The position numbers were made by a program, and so were the translations under genes. Shown piece after piece: positions 34,701 through 45,373 of a stretch of 64,000 nt of DNA (positions are counted from its first letter, which is position 1; every line of letters starts with the position of its first letter). The DNA comes from Miscanthus floridulus (Eukaryota > Streptophyta > Magnoliopsida > Poales > Poaceae), in contig NC_089595.1 of NCBI RefSeq assembly GCF_019320115.1, positions 110,190,461-110,254,460 of the forward strand, in the 5' to 3' direction. Under the pieces are notes generated by a model, which saw only the letters and a program-made list of their open reading frames with translations, ran no database searches and had not been told where the DNA came from.

Positions 34701-37700
34701 CATCAGTTTTGTTATTTCCTTTTTAATTGCTGTCTTTTTGTCGGGTGAGAATCATCGTAGTCGTTGTTTTACAGGCTTGGAGCTTTCATTAACATCAATT
34801 CTGTGCTCAGCCAACTCCCTTGGGACTCCTGGCATGTCGGCCAGCTTCTAGACGAAGATATCTTTGTTGTCCCGAAGAAAGTTGGTGAGCGCGAGTTCCT
34901 ATTTTGCCGAGAGGTGAGCACTGATGGTTGCTGTCTTGGAGGTATCGCCTGTGCCTAAGTCGATTTGCTTGACGTCGGCTTCTTTTGGTGGTGCGATGAT
35001 GCTGGGCTTTTTAGCCGGTATTTCTAATTCTTCTTGGCTTGTCTCTGCAGTGATTGCGGCTATTTCTTTTCTTCCATTGTCGGCTTGTGCTTTAGCTGCA
35101 ATTTGGATCGCCTGAACGTCGCAGTCAAAAGCACGCTTCAAATCGCTTCGAAGAGAAAGGATACCGTTGGGTCCTGGCATCTTAAGCAGTAAGTACGGAT
35201 AATGTGGTATTGCCATGAATTTGGCCAGTGTTGGGCGTCCGAGGATTGCATGATATGACGAATCGAAGTCCGCGACCTCAAATTTGATAAACTCTGTTCG
35301 GTAGTTTGAAGGAGTTCCAAAAGTAATGGGTAAGGTAATTTGTCCGAGTGGCATGGCTGCTTTGCCGGGTACTATTCCGTAAAAAGGTGTGCTTGTTGGT
35401 GTGATCATCCCGGCGAGTTATAGTCCCATCTTCCTTAGAGTTTCTGAAAAGATGATGTTGAGTCCAGCTCCCCCATCGATTAGTACTTTGGTGACGGTCA
35501 TACCAGCAATAGTTGGATCTAGAACCAGTGGATAATGGCCTGCGTTTCCCACGCTAGTCCATTGGTCTTCTCTGGTAAATTGGATAGGATACTGTGACCA
35601 ATTGAGATATCTTGGTGTAGCCAGTTCTGCTGTCATAATGGTCCGTAGTGCTAGTTTTTCTTGATGTTTGCTTCTGCAATCCGGAGCCCCTGAGAAGATC
35701 ACTGCTACCGTTCCCCTGGGTTTTTGGAATCCTTTGTCCTCGTGGTTGTCTTCATCTCTTTTCTGATTGTCCTCTTTGGTGTTTTCCTTACTATCTTTTC
35801 TTGTGTATCGATCATTGAAAGTGTAGCAATTTTCGATGGTGTGCCTCCCATTAGGGTGCAATGGGCAACGTACGTTTTCAATGTCATCATATCTTCTGGG
35901 TTTGGAAAACTTCTTTGATTTGTCGGCCATTGCCATAGTATTGTCTGGTCTATGTTTTCTTTCTTGATGTCTGCTATTTCGGTGATTTTGCTTGTCCAAG
36001 TTGTCCTGGTTGCTTCTGTCCGGGAACCTCTCTCGTGTTTTTTCTTCTGCAGTAATCATCTTCTCTACTGTTTGTCTGAATTCTTCATTGTTTCTCGGAT
36101 TTTCTTTGCAGAAGTCTTGAAATTGCCACCTAGCCATGATTCCGTGAGAGAAAGCTTCAATTACTTCTCGTTCGATTATGTCATGCACTTGAGCTCGTAG
36201 TTCGCCGAATCATCGATAGTAATTTCTGAGACTTTCACCTCCCTTTTGCTTAAGTCCTTTTAGTTCTGCATGAGTGATTGGGTGTGTAATGATTCCTGCG
36301 AAATTCTCACAAAAAGCTCTTTGCAAATCCTCCCAATTTCTGATAGATCCTGGATTCAGTTTGTCAAACCATTGGAGGGGCATGGCTTCCAGTGCCATGG
36401 GAAAGAACAGGGTTTTGATATCGTCGTTTCCTCCGGCTAGTTCAATTGATTGTGAATATATTTTGAGCCATTGCCTTGGTTCAGTTTTGCCATCATACTT
36501 GGAGTGGTTAGACGGTTTGAACTTGTGAGGTAATCGTACCAATGCAAGCCTGTTCGTGAAATAGGGGAATCTGTCATGTGTCCTGGTTTCTTTGAATTCG
36601 GATTCGACACCTTCTTCTGGCCAACTGTCATTTTGATGGGAATAATCTTGCGAGGTTGTCTGGGTAGGCACCCTACTCCTGGTCTTCCTTGGTTGTTCAA
36701 ATTGGTGGCCTTGATTATGTTCCTTCCTACTTCCTCCGTCATGGCTTCCACCCGGCCTAAGTCTTTCGAAGACAGATTTCCTTTGATTTTGATCTTCTTG
36801 CCAGTGGGTTGTTGATCTAGCAGGTAGTCTTGATCGAGCTCTCTCTTCATGCGTTCTCGGGATCGTCGATCGGAGCAAGTCCTGGAGCTGTTCATACTTC
36901 TCACCGGGATGTGAAGTTGCTCCGAGTTCTTCTAATGCTTCTCGAATCTTATCGTAAGGCGTATTTGCCGTGCGTCTTCCTTCGACTTCTCGTTGTGATT
37001 TTCTTTTGTCGTACTCAGCCAACTCTGACTCATATCTGATCCAAGCTTCCCTGCGCTGCCTAGCATGGTGTTGGCGCCCTTGCTTCAACTTGTTTTTTCT
37101 TTCTCTAGCTTGTTTCTGACTCTCGGTTTCTCCATCGTAACCCTGGGCAAAGGGTGATATGTTGGATTCTGATTCATCTGATGACCTGACATCGGGTGCT
37201 TCTGGGGGATTTAATGGTGACCGAAGACGTCGAACCATGAGCACTTCTCGTGTGTGAGCCGTTCTGTTATTGGCGTTAGTTTTCATGCTGTCGGAGTCGC
37301 TGATAACTTTAGTAGATGCCTCGATGTTGTAGATCGAGTCTCCTTCTTGGTAAGGTAGAATAGCTGTTGTTGTTGTGCCGACTAGTTGGGTTCCACTATC
37401 TTCAGGAACAGAACCTGGCCAGTGGATGATATAGTCTTGCGATGTTATCGTTAGCACGAGACCCTCCTGGGCTCCTGTCAGTGGTATCCCAAACATTGGA
37501 TTAAAAGATCTTTCGAACTGTCCCTGATAGGATTTTGCCATGTTGTCGAGCCCAAATGGAAAAGAACTCGACTTCTTGAAAGAACTTTGAGGGTAATCTG
37601 AGTTGTTTTGGGTTGTGCTCTGGAATCTTGCCAAAAAAGAACTCGGTTTCTTGAAAGCACTCGGATAAAACTTCGCCTTGGAACTTGAATTCGAATCGGA

Positions 37701-37919
37701 TACGCGTGGCCGTGAAATCTGATTTGAATCGGATACTATGAGCTGCGCGAATCTTCTGGTGAGCTGATCCATCGTAGTTGTTGAAATAGGAAATTCTTTA
37801 TGATGATCTGGATCTTTGAAGAGATGGCCCTGAAGCTTGCCGTTGTTGTCTGCCTCGCAGATCCATGAGCCGAAGATGAAAGTTGATCCCGTCGGGAAGA
37901 TTATGTTGTCGAGGTCCAT
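31722..37919 (-). pseudogene. gag-pol of Tat element, nine in-frame stops
   Basis: From ATG 37919 to the terminal stop at 31722 the frame never shifts (2,066 codons), but stops lie at 36210, 35418, 34899, 34848, 34752, 34662, 33459, 33363 and 33303 (plus-strand low coordinate). Gag occupies about 37919-35700. The protease-like region is around 35480-35200 (GGAGLNIIF, then the ILGRP motif). Reverse transcriptase (CVDYTDLNKHCPKDPF, SFLDCYSGYHQI, YVDDVVVKT) lies at 34640-33900, and RNase H (YFDGSL, EAEYEAL) at 33900-33250. Integrase runs to the end, with an HHCC-like zinc segment (CKGCQMFARQ) and the D-D-E residues in WGLDQVGP, ITDLGSPF and ANGQVERAN. Most stops replace W, R or Q codons by one C-to-T or G-to-A change. 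Confidence 0.93.
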
Positions 37920-37947
37920 CGAGCTCTCGGATGTAAAGTCGCAGAAA

Positions 37948-37966
37948 GCCCCTACCTGGCGCGCCA
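37948..37966 (-). other. Primer-binding site of Tat element
   Basis: On the minus strand TGGCGCGCCAGGTAGGGGC begins two bases after the 5' LTR. The leading TGG pairs with a tRNA CCA end. I did not identify the tRNA. Confidence 0.75.
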
Positions 37967-37968
37967 GC

Positions 37969-38362
37969 TGTCGATGTTTCACCACCGATAGCCTGCCACG
38001 GGAGTACCCGGGGCAGTATGTTCGGGCTTCGGCGTATGCTGAACTCGATGGTTAATGCAAGAGACAGTCGATTTATCCTGGTTCAGGCCCTTGATCGTAG
38101 ATCGAGTAATAACCTTATGTCCAGTCGGCGTTAGCCTTTGCGTTGGATTGATTGTGATATGTTATGTTGTACCATTGTCCCCCTGTCCAGGAGCTCTGCT
38201 CTCCTTTATATAGTCAGAAGGCCAGAGTCCTAGTCGGTTTACAATGAGAGTTCCTAGTAGGATTACTGAATAGTACTACTACTAAGATTACATGGGAAGA
38301 ATCCTAGTTAGACTAGATCTTCTTTCTCCCTTGCGGGGTATCCTGTGGGTCCCGCATCAACA
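37969..38362 (-). repeat. 5' LTR of Tat element
   Basis: 394 bp. Read on the minus strand, a TATA box (TATATAAA, 38205-38212) lies about 150 bp into the LTR. The outer end cccgcatcaaca is intact. Paired with 24491-24884. Confidence 0.93.
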
Positions 38363-38575
38363 CCGATGTGGGTTCATGTCACCACCATGCATTTCACGGG
38401 CCAAGCCAAGCGCCAGTTCCAATCTGTCGAGCACAACCTCACAAAAGTCGACTCGATTGTCTTCTATGTCCACCAGAAGAATCCTCCACACAAGAGCTAC
38501 TCCTCAAGCTGCACCTATAATAGGGGTAAAATAAACCCTGAGTACATAATGTACTCGCAAGACTTATCCGACTAG
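38363..38575 (+). pseudogene. gag of outer element, continuation
   Basis: Immediately after the right LTR of the inner element, the CCGAT duplication leads into MWVHVTTMHFTGQAKRQFQS, the part of gag expected after FEMYSVES. The join is in frame when the inner element and one CCGAT copy are discounted. The similarity fades after about 38460. Confidence 0.75.
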
Positions 38576-41500
38576 TGGGAATAGTTTCTCGACTCTCAAG
38601 GATATGATAGGCAATATGGGTTTGTTGTTTTCTTTTTGTTTGTGGAAAGCATTACTAATAGTTCATCCTTACAGTCATGTTTTATTAGCAGTCATGATTA
38701 CTTCATTAGCTAACCATTCTAGGTAAGCACATGTTCTACTTTTAAGCAAGGGTTGAGCAATTAGAACCATTTCACCATCTTTTATCTTTTAGTTCTTACT
38801 ACGGTGCTAGACCATAGCCAAGTCATACCATCTCATGGAAACGACGATTCATGAACCAATGTATCCCAGTTGGATACCCCGAAACACACGTCTCGCTTGT
38901 ACCCTAGGCACAAACGAGACCAACCCATTCCACTCCTGTCAAGGGGTCTAAGTCTCCATCCAAACTTGGACTCCAAGCCCCCACACTTGAGATCCGATCT
39001 CAGTATGGTGCTTAGACCTCCACCTTTCCCCGCCTCCAATCAATCAGTCCAGAAAGAGCCAGAACCCATGACAAGAGTGTAACGAGCTTTTCTGCTCCCA
39101 TAAGCAAGTATGTGCTCGGGATAATAAGTCTGTGACCTGACTACCATCCACAGCAACGGACGATCCTTAATCGACATGAACAGGGAAAACAATGTAACCA
39201 AGCTAAGCCCCGTTGGCCGCGGGACACAACCTGTTACACCCACCAATACCCATACCATATCCCTACCCTGTCTCCATTTTTCCTTTTATCATTTTATTAT
39301 GAGAGTAATAATAATCCCCTATTATGAGCAACGGTAGGTTACTCACGCTACCGATGACCTAAACATAGCCTCTACTCTAACCTGCACTAGTGAGACTCTT
39401 AGGACATGTACATCTATGCATGTGGTTTTCATAAAATTTCTGTAACGTAAATGCACAACACACATATATATACAGTGAATTATAAAATAGAGGTTATGCA
39501 CCGGGGCTTGCCCTGGGCAGGCGTGGTGTTAGCTGAGTCAGTCAGTGGCGGCTTCGGGACCTCCTCCTGCACGAGAATCTTCTCCTCGTACTCCTTGACT
39601 ATCTCCTTGAACTAGTGATCGCTGGTGGTCACGATCTCCACCAACTCATTCTCTACATGCATGCGATGATGATGCAACACTTAGCATTTAGACAACAGCA
39701 ACTCTTAAAATAAAAATACGCATATATCAAGCTACTAAGCTAGCTCTAATGACTAAGATATTAAGCTAACTATCATCTTTACCAAGCAAAGTGTTGGGTT
39801 CAACTAAGAAACACGTAGCTTTGCAATTTTAAGGGTATATCTTTAGTTCTACTAAGGATTTAATGTATATTGAAACAAAGAGCATTTAACTACCCTAATG
39901 CTTAGTCTATTCTAAGACTACAAAAATTACAGTGAGCACATAATAATACAATGAAAACTGTTGTAAAAATTTTAGGATCAAAACTATCACCAATTCACCA
40001 CAAAATTTTCCCACAATAATTAACTTAATATTATTAAGCATTCTGAAATGATTTAATAGCTCCTAATGTCAACACATATAAACATGAACTAAATACACCA
40101 ATAGATAGAGCACAATTTTAGGAACCTAAAAAAATTGTTTCATAATTTTTGTAGACCTACATGATTTTATATTAATTACCAAAGATCAGTTCAGAAATTA
40201 AATTAGAAAACCATTCACATATTCCTAGAAAAAGAAAAACCAATCTCCCGCGGCCCAGGTGAGGGCAGCCCATGGCGAAGAAGCCCGCGCGCGCTGGCGC
40301 TTTTGTAGAAACACCCCCACGCTATCCTCTATTAACACGACGACTATGCACACTATTTCTATAGACAGCGTTTATGCAAGAAGGCCCTCGTATTAAACCG
40401 TCTTCGCATCGGGGAGGTCCTCGACGCCTCCGCGCTCACCGGCGTGGCATTGACCGGCACTGGGCCGCTATGCCGGCCAACTGGGGACTCCCTCGACCCA
40501 TCTAGAGGACCGATGCTCACCTACGAGCCAACGCGCAACAATGGGCGGCGATTCGGAGACCGAAGACGAAGTAGGACAACTTCTCCACATCGGCGAGCAA
40601 CCTGTGGCGGCGATGATAACGTACCGATGAGCCACGATGCTATGGGAGCAGTAGAGATAGCAGTTGAGCATCAGCGACTCACCAAGGACCCGATCGAGGT
40701 GATGGTTCGGTCGGAGACGCCTCAATAAAGGTTGCCACATATGCGCGGCGAGCTCGGTGGCGAGCCACGGCGGACACGACCGCATCAACAACATTGGAAC
40801 AGCGGTAGGGGTATGACCTAGGTGCGCATGGCGAGGAGGGGTTCAAGATGAGTCTAGCGGTGTAGCCAATTTTGCCTGAGGTGGTCAGATGGAAGCTGCC
40901 CTCGGTAATGGGCGGACTCGGCCTTATCGGCACGGTGGCGGGGAAAAGCTCCAAAATTGAAGCTCGACTGGTCAGCTGGGTGACGGAGCTAGCGACCCGA
41001 CGAATCGGGCGATGGTGACTTCTCCCTGCTTGATTTAATGGCACGGCTCAGTCCACCATGACAGCAGCGAAGAGAGAGGGGAGGGGGTAGGTCAGAGCTT
41101 AGCTCGTCCTCGCATTGGCGGGACACGAGCAGCGCGATCAGGAGCACACACATAGGCACTATGGACAAGGCATTAGCACGTCCATGACCGACACGGCACG
41201 AGCGACTGCCGCGCCTTTATGGGCGAGGCGACAACAGGTATGGCCATGTGTCGATGCCGTGGATACGCCAAGCGCGCGCAACAGCGGTAGAGCCACCGGT
41301 AAGGTGGACAGCGGTGCAGAGCCGTAGGGGGTGCGGATGCAACGGCGAGGCGACGGTAGCGCAGCGCGACCGTGGTGGCACCAATGGCGGTAGCGCGAGG
41401 CAGGGCAGCAGGGCGCGGGGCCAGCGGCTCGCTACGGCCGGCCTTGGCCAAGCCTAGGTAGGCTCGACCAACCCAGCGTGACGGTACAAGGTGACCGCTC

Positions 41501-42123
41501 GGGACATGGCCATGTGCACGGCACGTGGTGGCCGCGCGGTGACCTTGCACATGGCGCTAACCATCCCAAGGCTGTGTCGTGCACAAATTTTAAAGCACCC
41601 ATAAAAACTAAACGAATGATCTTGGAACCAAGCCACCTTCACCATGCTCAAGAGAGCATATTAGGCTACCCCTAAGAACTAAAACATAGTACTAATCTTT
41701 AACTAGATTTCTCTGAATAATTCACAAACCCGATGCTGTCAAACTGTTTTTAAACTTAAGAATTTTCTAAGTCTTTAAGCTAGTTTTGATTTCAAGTTCC
41801 ATTTCTAAGCTACTGGAAACACTAGCTAGCAATGTTATTTTTGTACAGCAAGTATTTCATTGTCATCTACAAAGTTCATATTCCAAACTTTATTTAAGCG
41901 CCACATATATGTTCTATAGTATTTTTATTCAATAAAAATTAGTTTTAAACCCTACTTGATACATATGAGTTACGGAATAGCTTATCATTTAACATTTTTA
42001 TTGATCATCTGAAGTTACAAAAATGTTATCTACACCTTCCATCACATGCATTATCACATAAACATGATGCTCATGACATGATTTGGTGGTTTGTTTAGGG
42101 CGTAACACCGATGGTATTACAAC
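38576..42123. other. Unclassified repetitive DNA inside outer element
   Basis: No domain recognised. The left part (38500-39700) is moderately repetitive-looking, with ctgagtacataatgtactcgcaagacttatccgac and gcaccggggcttgcc, words I associate with grass transposon DNA. 39680-40230 is AT-rich. 40250-41560 is GC-rich, with many short open frames on both strands and none convincing. The final words gggcgtaacaccgatggtattacaac before 42124 look like the end of an inserted element. This may be a separate insertion that removed the start of the outer 3' LTR. Confidence 0.4.
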
Positions 42124-42330
42124 AGTGGGCTTGTAATGCCTGTGCCGCTGAGCCCAAGAGTGAGTGGGATATAGAGAGGGGTAGGAGTGGAGAGGAAGGC
42201 AACTAAGAAACAAACTCTGTATTAGCACTCTTACTTTTCGGCTGAAGAACTCGTCGTCGAGATAACTCTGTTCTTCATGCAATTCGTGAACTAGGAGAAG
42301 CAGATCAGCATCCCCAGTGGGTTGTTGACA
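42124..42330 (+). repeat. Truncated 3' LTR of outer element
   Basis: Matches about 23031-23237 with 11 mismatches (hand count) and ends at the same tgggttgttgaca terminus. The first roughly 20 bp of the LTR are missing and replaced by unrelated sequence. Confidence 0.78.
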
Positions 42331-42406
42331 TTTTCTTCTTGCTTTTATTCAAGCGATTGTCTCATAGGTTGTGACAATAAACATGTGAGCAAAGCCTAGA
42401 AAGCTA

Positions 42407-42505
42407 CTCCCTCCATGCTAAATTATAAGATGTTTTGCTTTTCTAGATACATAGTTTTTTCTATGAACTTGAATCATAACGTCTTATAGTTTGAAACAGA
42501 GGGAG
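42407..42505. mobile_element. Stowaway MITE, 99 bp
   Basis: CTCCCTCCATGCTAAATTAT at the left and GTTTGAAACAGAGGGAG at the right form inverted ends. It is flanked by TA on both sides, the target of Tc1/mariner-type Stowaway elements. Confidence 0.88.
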
Positions 42506-42539
42506 TATTCAAGATATCTTCTTCTTGTAATGGGCACTG

Positions 42540-43530
42540 CTACGGATGCACCAAGAAGGATCCATGCCAATCAAAGGGTACTTCATGGAGTCATTAGAAG
42601 CTAAGATGGTGCCGGCTAGAAGAACGCTAAATGATGAAGAACTTGTTCGATACATCATGGAAAGGTTGGATTATGAGCTCACCCCATTTGTTTCTACACT
42701 TGTGGCGCGATCAAATCATATATCAAAATCTGAGTTTCATGCATAACTACTTGCGCTCAAGACTAGGATGAAACTTCTTCAAGGCGAGAAGCTGCCTATC
42801 TAGAAATGATCGACTTTTGGAGCTAGTGATGCTACTCAGTATAGAAGTGTTGTTGGTGCTTGGTTCGTTGCATTATCTAACTTTGACTAGAACTAATATC
42901 GCTTTCTCTGTTAATGTTAAGGTATGTCAACTTTTCTATAAGCCTACTATAGATCACTAGGTATATACAAAGAGAATTTTGAACCATATCAAACAAGAAG
43001 TTGATCTTGTGCTTAAGATAAGTCAGTCATCATCAATGTTTGCGAGTGCATATTGTAATACATATAGGATGGTAGCTTGGATGATAGAAGGTCAATTAAT
43101 GGATTTATTGTATTTTTTGGTCTCCAATCTTGCACCATGTGGTGTGTTGTATGTATTGTAAGCTAGCTACATTTTAAAGGTATAGTACTTATCGAGTCTA
43201 AAAACCCTTGCTAATGCAACTCATGAAAATATGTGGATTAAAGTTTTTTTTTGCAAGAATTTGGATTTCAAGTCCTCGTGCTACTTCATTGTAGTGTGAT
43301 AATATTGGATGAAATATCTTTGTTCAAAATCCTGCTTATGCATGGAGCAAACATACAATATGTTGATTAGCATTTTATTAGAGAATGGGTGACTAAAACT
43401 GTCGAAAACTTGATTTGTTCTTTCTGGTGATCAAGTGGCAAATGGATTCACAAAACCTTTTAAATGTTTAGCATCTAGAAAAATTCAAGAGCAACATAAC
43501 AATTATGAGAACCAGATAGCGTGCCAGCTT
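42540..43530 (+). pseudogene. Decayed Ty1/copia fragments (gag and RNase H)
   Basis: A gag (UBN2-type) piece is readable at 42560-42800 (MESLEAKMVPARRTLNDEEL, then LDYELTPFVSTL). It is followed directly by a reverse-transcriptase tail and RNase H piece at about 42830-43480: YRSVVGA, then a frame with LDDRRSINGFIVFFG, matching the SDADWAG-CLDDRRSTGG region of copia RNase H. Many stops and frame changes, and everything between gag and the end of reverse transcriptase is missing. Confidence 0.75.
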
Positions 43531-43546
43531 GACTCGTTAGATGGTT

Positions 43547-43751
43547 AGAGCAAGGTCAATAATTTTGAGCCAAGTGTCTTGGCTATAAGTCAAGTTGTAA
43601 TTAAGAGCCAAGTTATACAATAATTGTTCCCTATTTGTCTTCAAAAAGTTTCTCTTTTCTATTCCCCCTCACAACACTTGTTACTTGGGACCACTGCTGC
43701 ATAGGCTCTCATGTCCAACTTATTGCTTGCATGAAAGCCAAGCTCTCATTT

Positions 43752-43802
<51 letters not shown>

Positions 43803-43889
43803 AAGCTGTCATCTCTCTCCTCTCTTCTAGCGTCTCTCATCCACATCATCATCATTAGCTTGGTATAAAACCATTATTGTACTTGCTCT
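43547..43889. mobile_element. MITE-like foldback containing a GA microsatellite
   Basis: Left end agagcaaggtcaataat and right end attattgtacttgctct are imperfect inverted repeats. The interior has gagccaag words in both halves. I could not define a target duplication, so the superfamily (possibly MULE) is open. Confidence 0.55.
43754..43800. repeat. (GA)n microsatellite, 47 bp
   Basis: Uninterrupted GA dinucleotides, about 23.5 units, inside the foldback element at 43547-43889. Confidence 0.97.
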
Positions 43890-45373
43890 CGTTAAGTTAC
43901 CCAGATAGTTCAGCTCAACTTGTTTAGTGCGTGAGCTAGCTCATTAACAACTACATCGAATGCATAAATTAGCAATTGCTAACTTGTTCTATACAAACAT
44001 AAAGCAAAAATAAATATATAATATTTTTTGATGAAATAATATGCATAGCATACATGAGTTTCATATAGTATCATGCATACATCACAACTCATAACATCAA
44101 AGTATTTGGCCCGTTTAGTCCGTGAGCTAGCTCATTAACTTAACAAGCGGCTTGGCTCTCTAACGAGCTATGGGTTTTTTTTTGTCTGGATCTAGTTATG
44201 AGTTCTGAGTTCTGACTAAGGAGGCGATTAAAGATAGAGTTGTATGCCTCTTGGAGTTGTAACTGAATTGATGTAAATCTTCTTGTACCAGCATAGGAAT
44301 AGGGAGAGTGATAGGTTCTTTTGTTGAGACCTATCTTTGCCGGACAATACTTTGTAACCACCGATGTAATAACCCCATTACCAGGGACTTGGTGCTATAT
44401 AAACACGCAACTAATCGCGCGCTCCTCGGAGTAGAGAGGATCACCAACGCTCATTGCCCTCAGATCACTTTGCAATCAGATCACTGTTGCCGATCCAGTT
44501 CCAGTCCCGCACATGAGACGGCATCAGCTTATGAAACAAGTGCCGTCCTTTTCAGATTCTCTGAACGCTGTTTGGTCTTCTATCTGAGTAGCTGACCGTG
44601 GACTCGGTCAATGCAGTAGCACGATCCAATTGTCTTCATATGCTTAGCCTCGAAGAGTCAGGGGGCCCAGGGCGACGTACAACAGGCTTGAAGCAACCAT
44701 CAGTTATGTCGAACAGAGACGTGCCATCTTGGATATCTTCTTCTTGCTTGATGATTCCAAGCTACACGCCACAGATGCAGCTATTGGCTATTGCTTATCC
44801 TGACGAACAAGCTCGGTGAGCTAAGCCTGAAGCAACCAACTACCATCCCAAGTCAGCACTCAGCCTTCTCCCTGCAAATCCGCCTCAGAAAGCCCCTGCC
44901 CGATTTCAACTGCCCTGGTTGGCCACCAATTTCATCCAAATAAAAAAAAACCCCTGCGAATCTCGCATTATATGTACTGCCATCGTGCAATCAGTCTATA
45001 GTCTGTACAGCTGATCTGTTCGCCTCTGCTGTCGTGCAGGGCAGGAGGATCGGATCGGACATCGGAGGAGGTCGTCTCGTCGTGGGCGCCGAGGCCGTTG
45101 ACCTCTGCAGCTGCAGGACGCAACACGCAACGCCTCAACTCTGTGACTGTGAGTACTTCGTGTTCAATTCCATCCGTGTCGTCTCTCTCCGCTCAGCTTG
45201 AGATGTCCGGATCACGGCGGTTGCAACCTGCCGCACCAACAAGCTGCAGCTCCCTCTCCTAACCGGCCGTTGCAGCTGCCATGTGCGAGTACCAGCCAGC
45301 CTTGGCCTTAATTTCTGCAACTGTCCTCCTGTCTTCCTGACGCGATCGTTCACCATCTCGTTCTTGGATTGCC
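43890..45373. other. LPP upstream region with LTR-like remnant
   Basis: 44160-44480 is an LTR-like fragment (ttcttgtaccagcatagg, ctatctttgccgg, ggtgctatataaacacg with a TATA box) related to 22380-22630. 44500-45373 precedes the LPP start and probably holds its promoter and 5' UTR; a spliced leader is possible, since ctgtcgtgcag|gg at about 45039-45050 resembles an acceptor. No other gene seen. Confidence 0.45.

Larger units (their letters stand above)
24491..38362 (-). mobile_element. Tat-lineage Ty3/gypsy LTR retrotransposon, 13.87 kb
   Basis: LTRs of 394 bp at 24491-24884 (3') and 37969-38362 (5') with TGTTGATG/CATCGACA-type ends. The left LTR has TA for TG at its outer edge. Target duplication CCGAT lies at 24486-24490 and 38363-38367. 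The LTRs differ at 15 positions, 14 of them transitions (hand count). Order in element direction: 5' LTR, primer-binding site, gag, protease, reverse transcriptase, RNase H, integrase, then a tandem array, a long region with an opposite-strand gene, and the 3' LTR. The unusual length, the antisense gene and the 3' tandem repeats are features of Tat-lineage elements such as Grande, RIRE2 and Retand. Coding genes are broken, so it is non-autonomous today. Confidence 0.92.
23011..42330 (+). mobile_element. Outer Ty3/gypsy-like element, interrupted and truncated
   Basis: The 5' LTR (23011-23237) is followed by a Met-tRNA-type primer-binding site (tagtatcagagc, 23241-23252) and gag. A second copy of the LTR end sits at 42124-42330. 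Gag is split by the Tat element at 24491-38362 and resumes in frame directly after it (38363 onward). No protease, reverse transcriptase or integrase of this element was found. The shared LTR segments differ at 11 of about 206 positions by hand count, so this element is older than the inner one (15 of 394). No matching target duplication was found outside its ends. The segment 38600-42123 may hold further insertions. Confidence 0.7.

Noticed and set aside
40444..41675. GC-rich open frames within the outer retroelement
   Set aside because: Short, on both strands, no domain; better explained as base composition.
23006..42335. Target-site duplication for the outer element
   Set aside because: Flanking pentamers (aggag and ttttc) do not match; the right LTR start is also missing.
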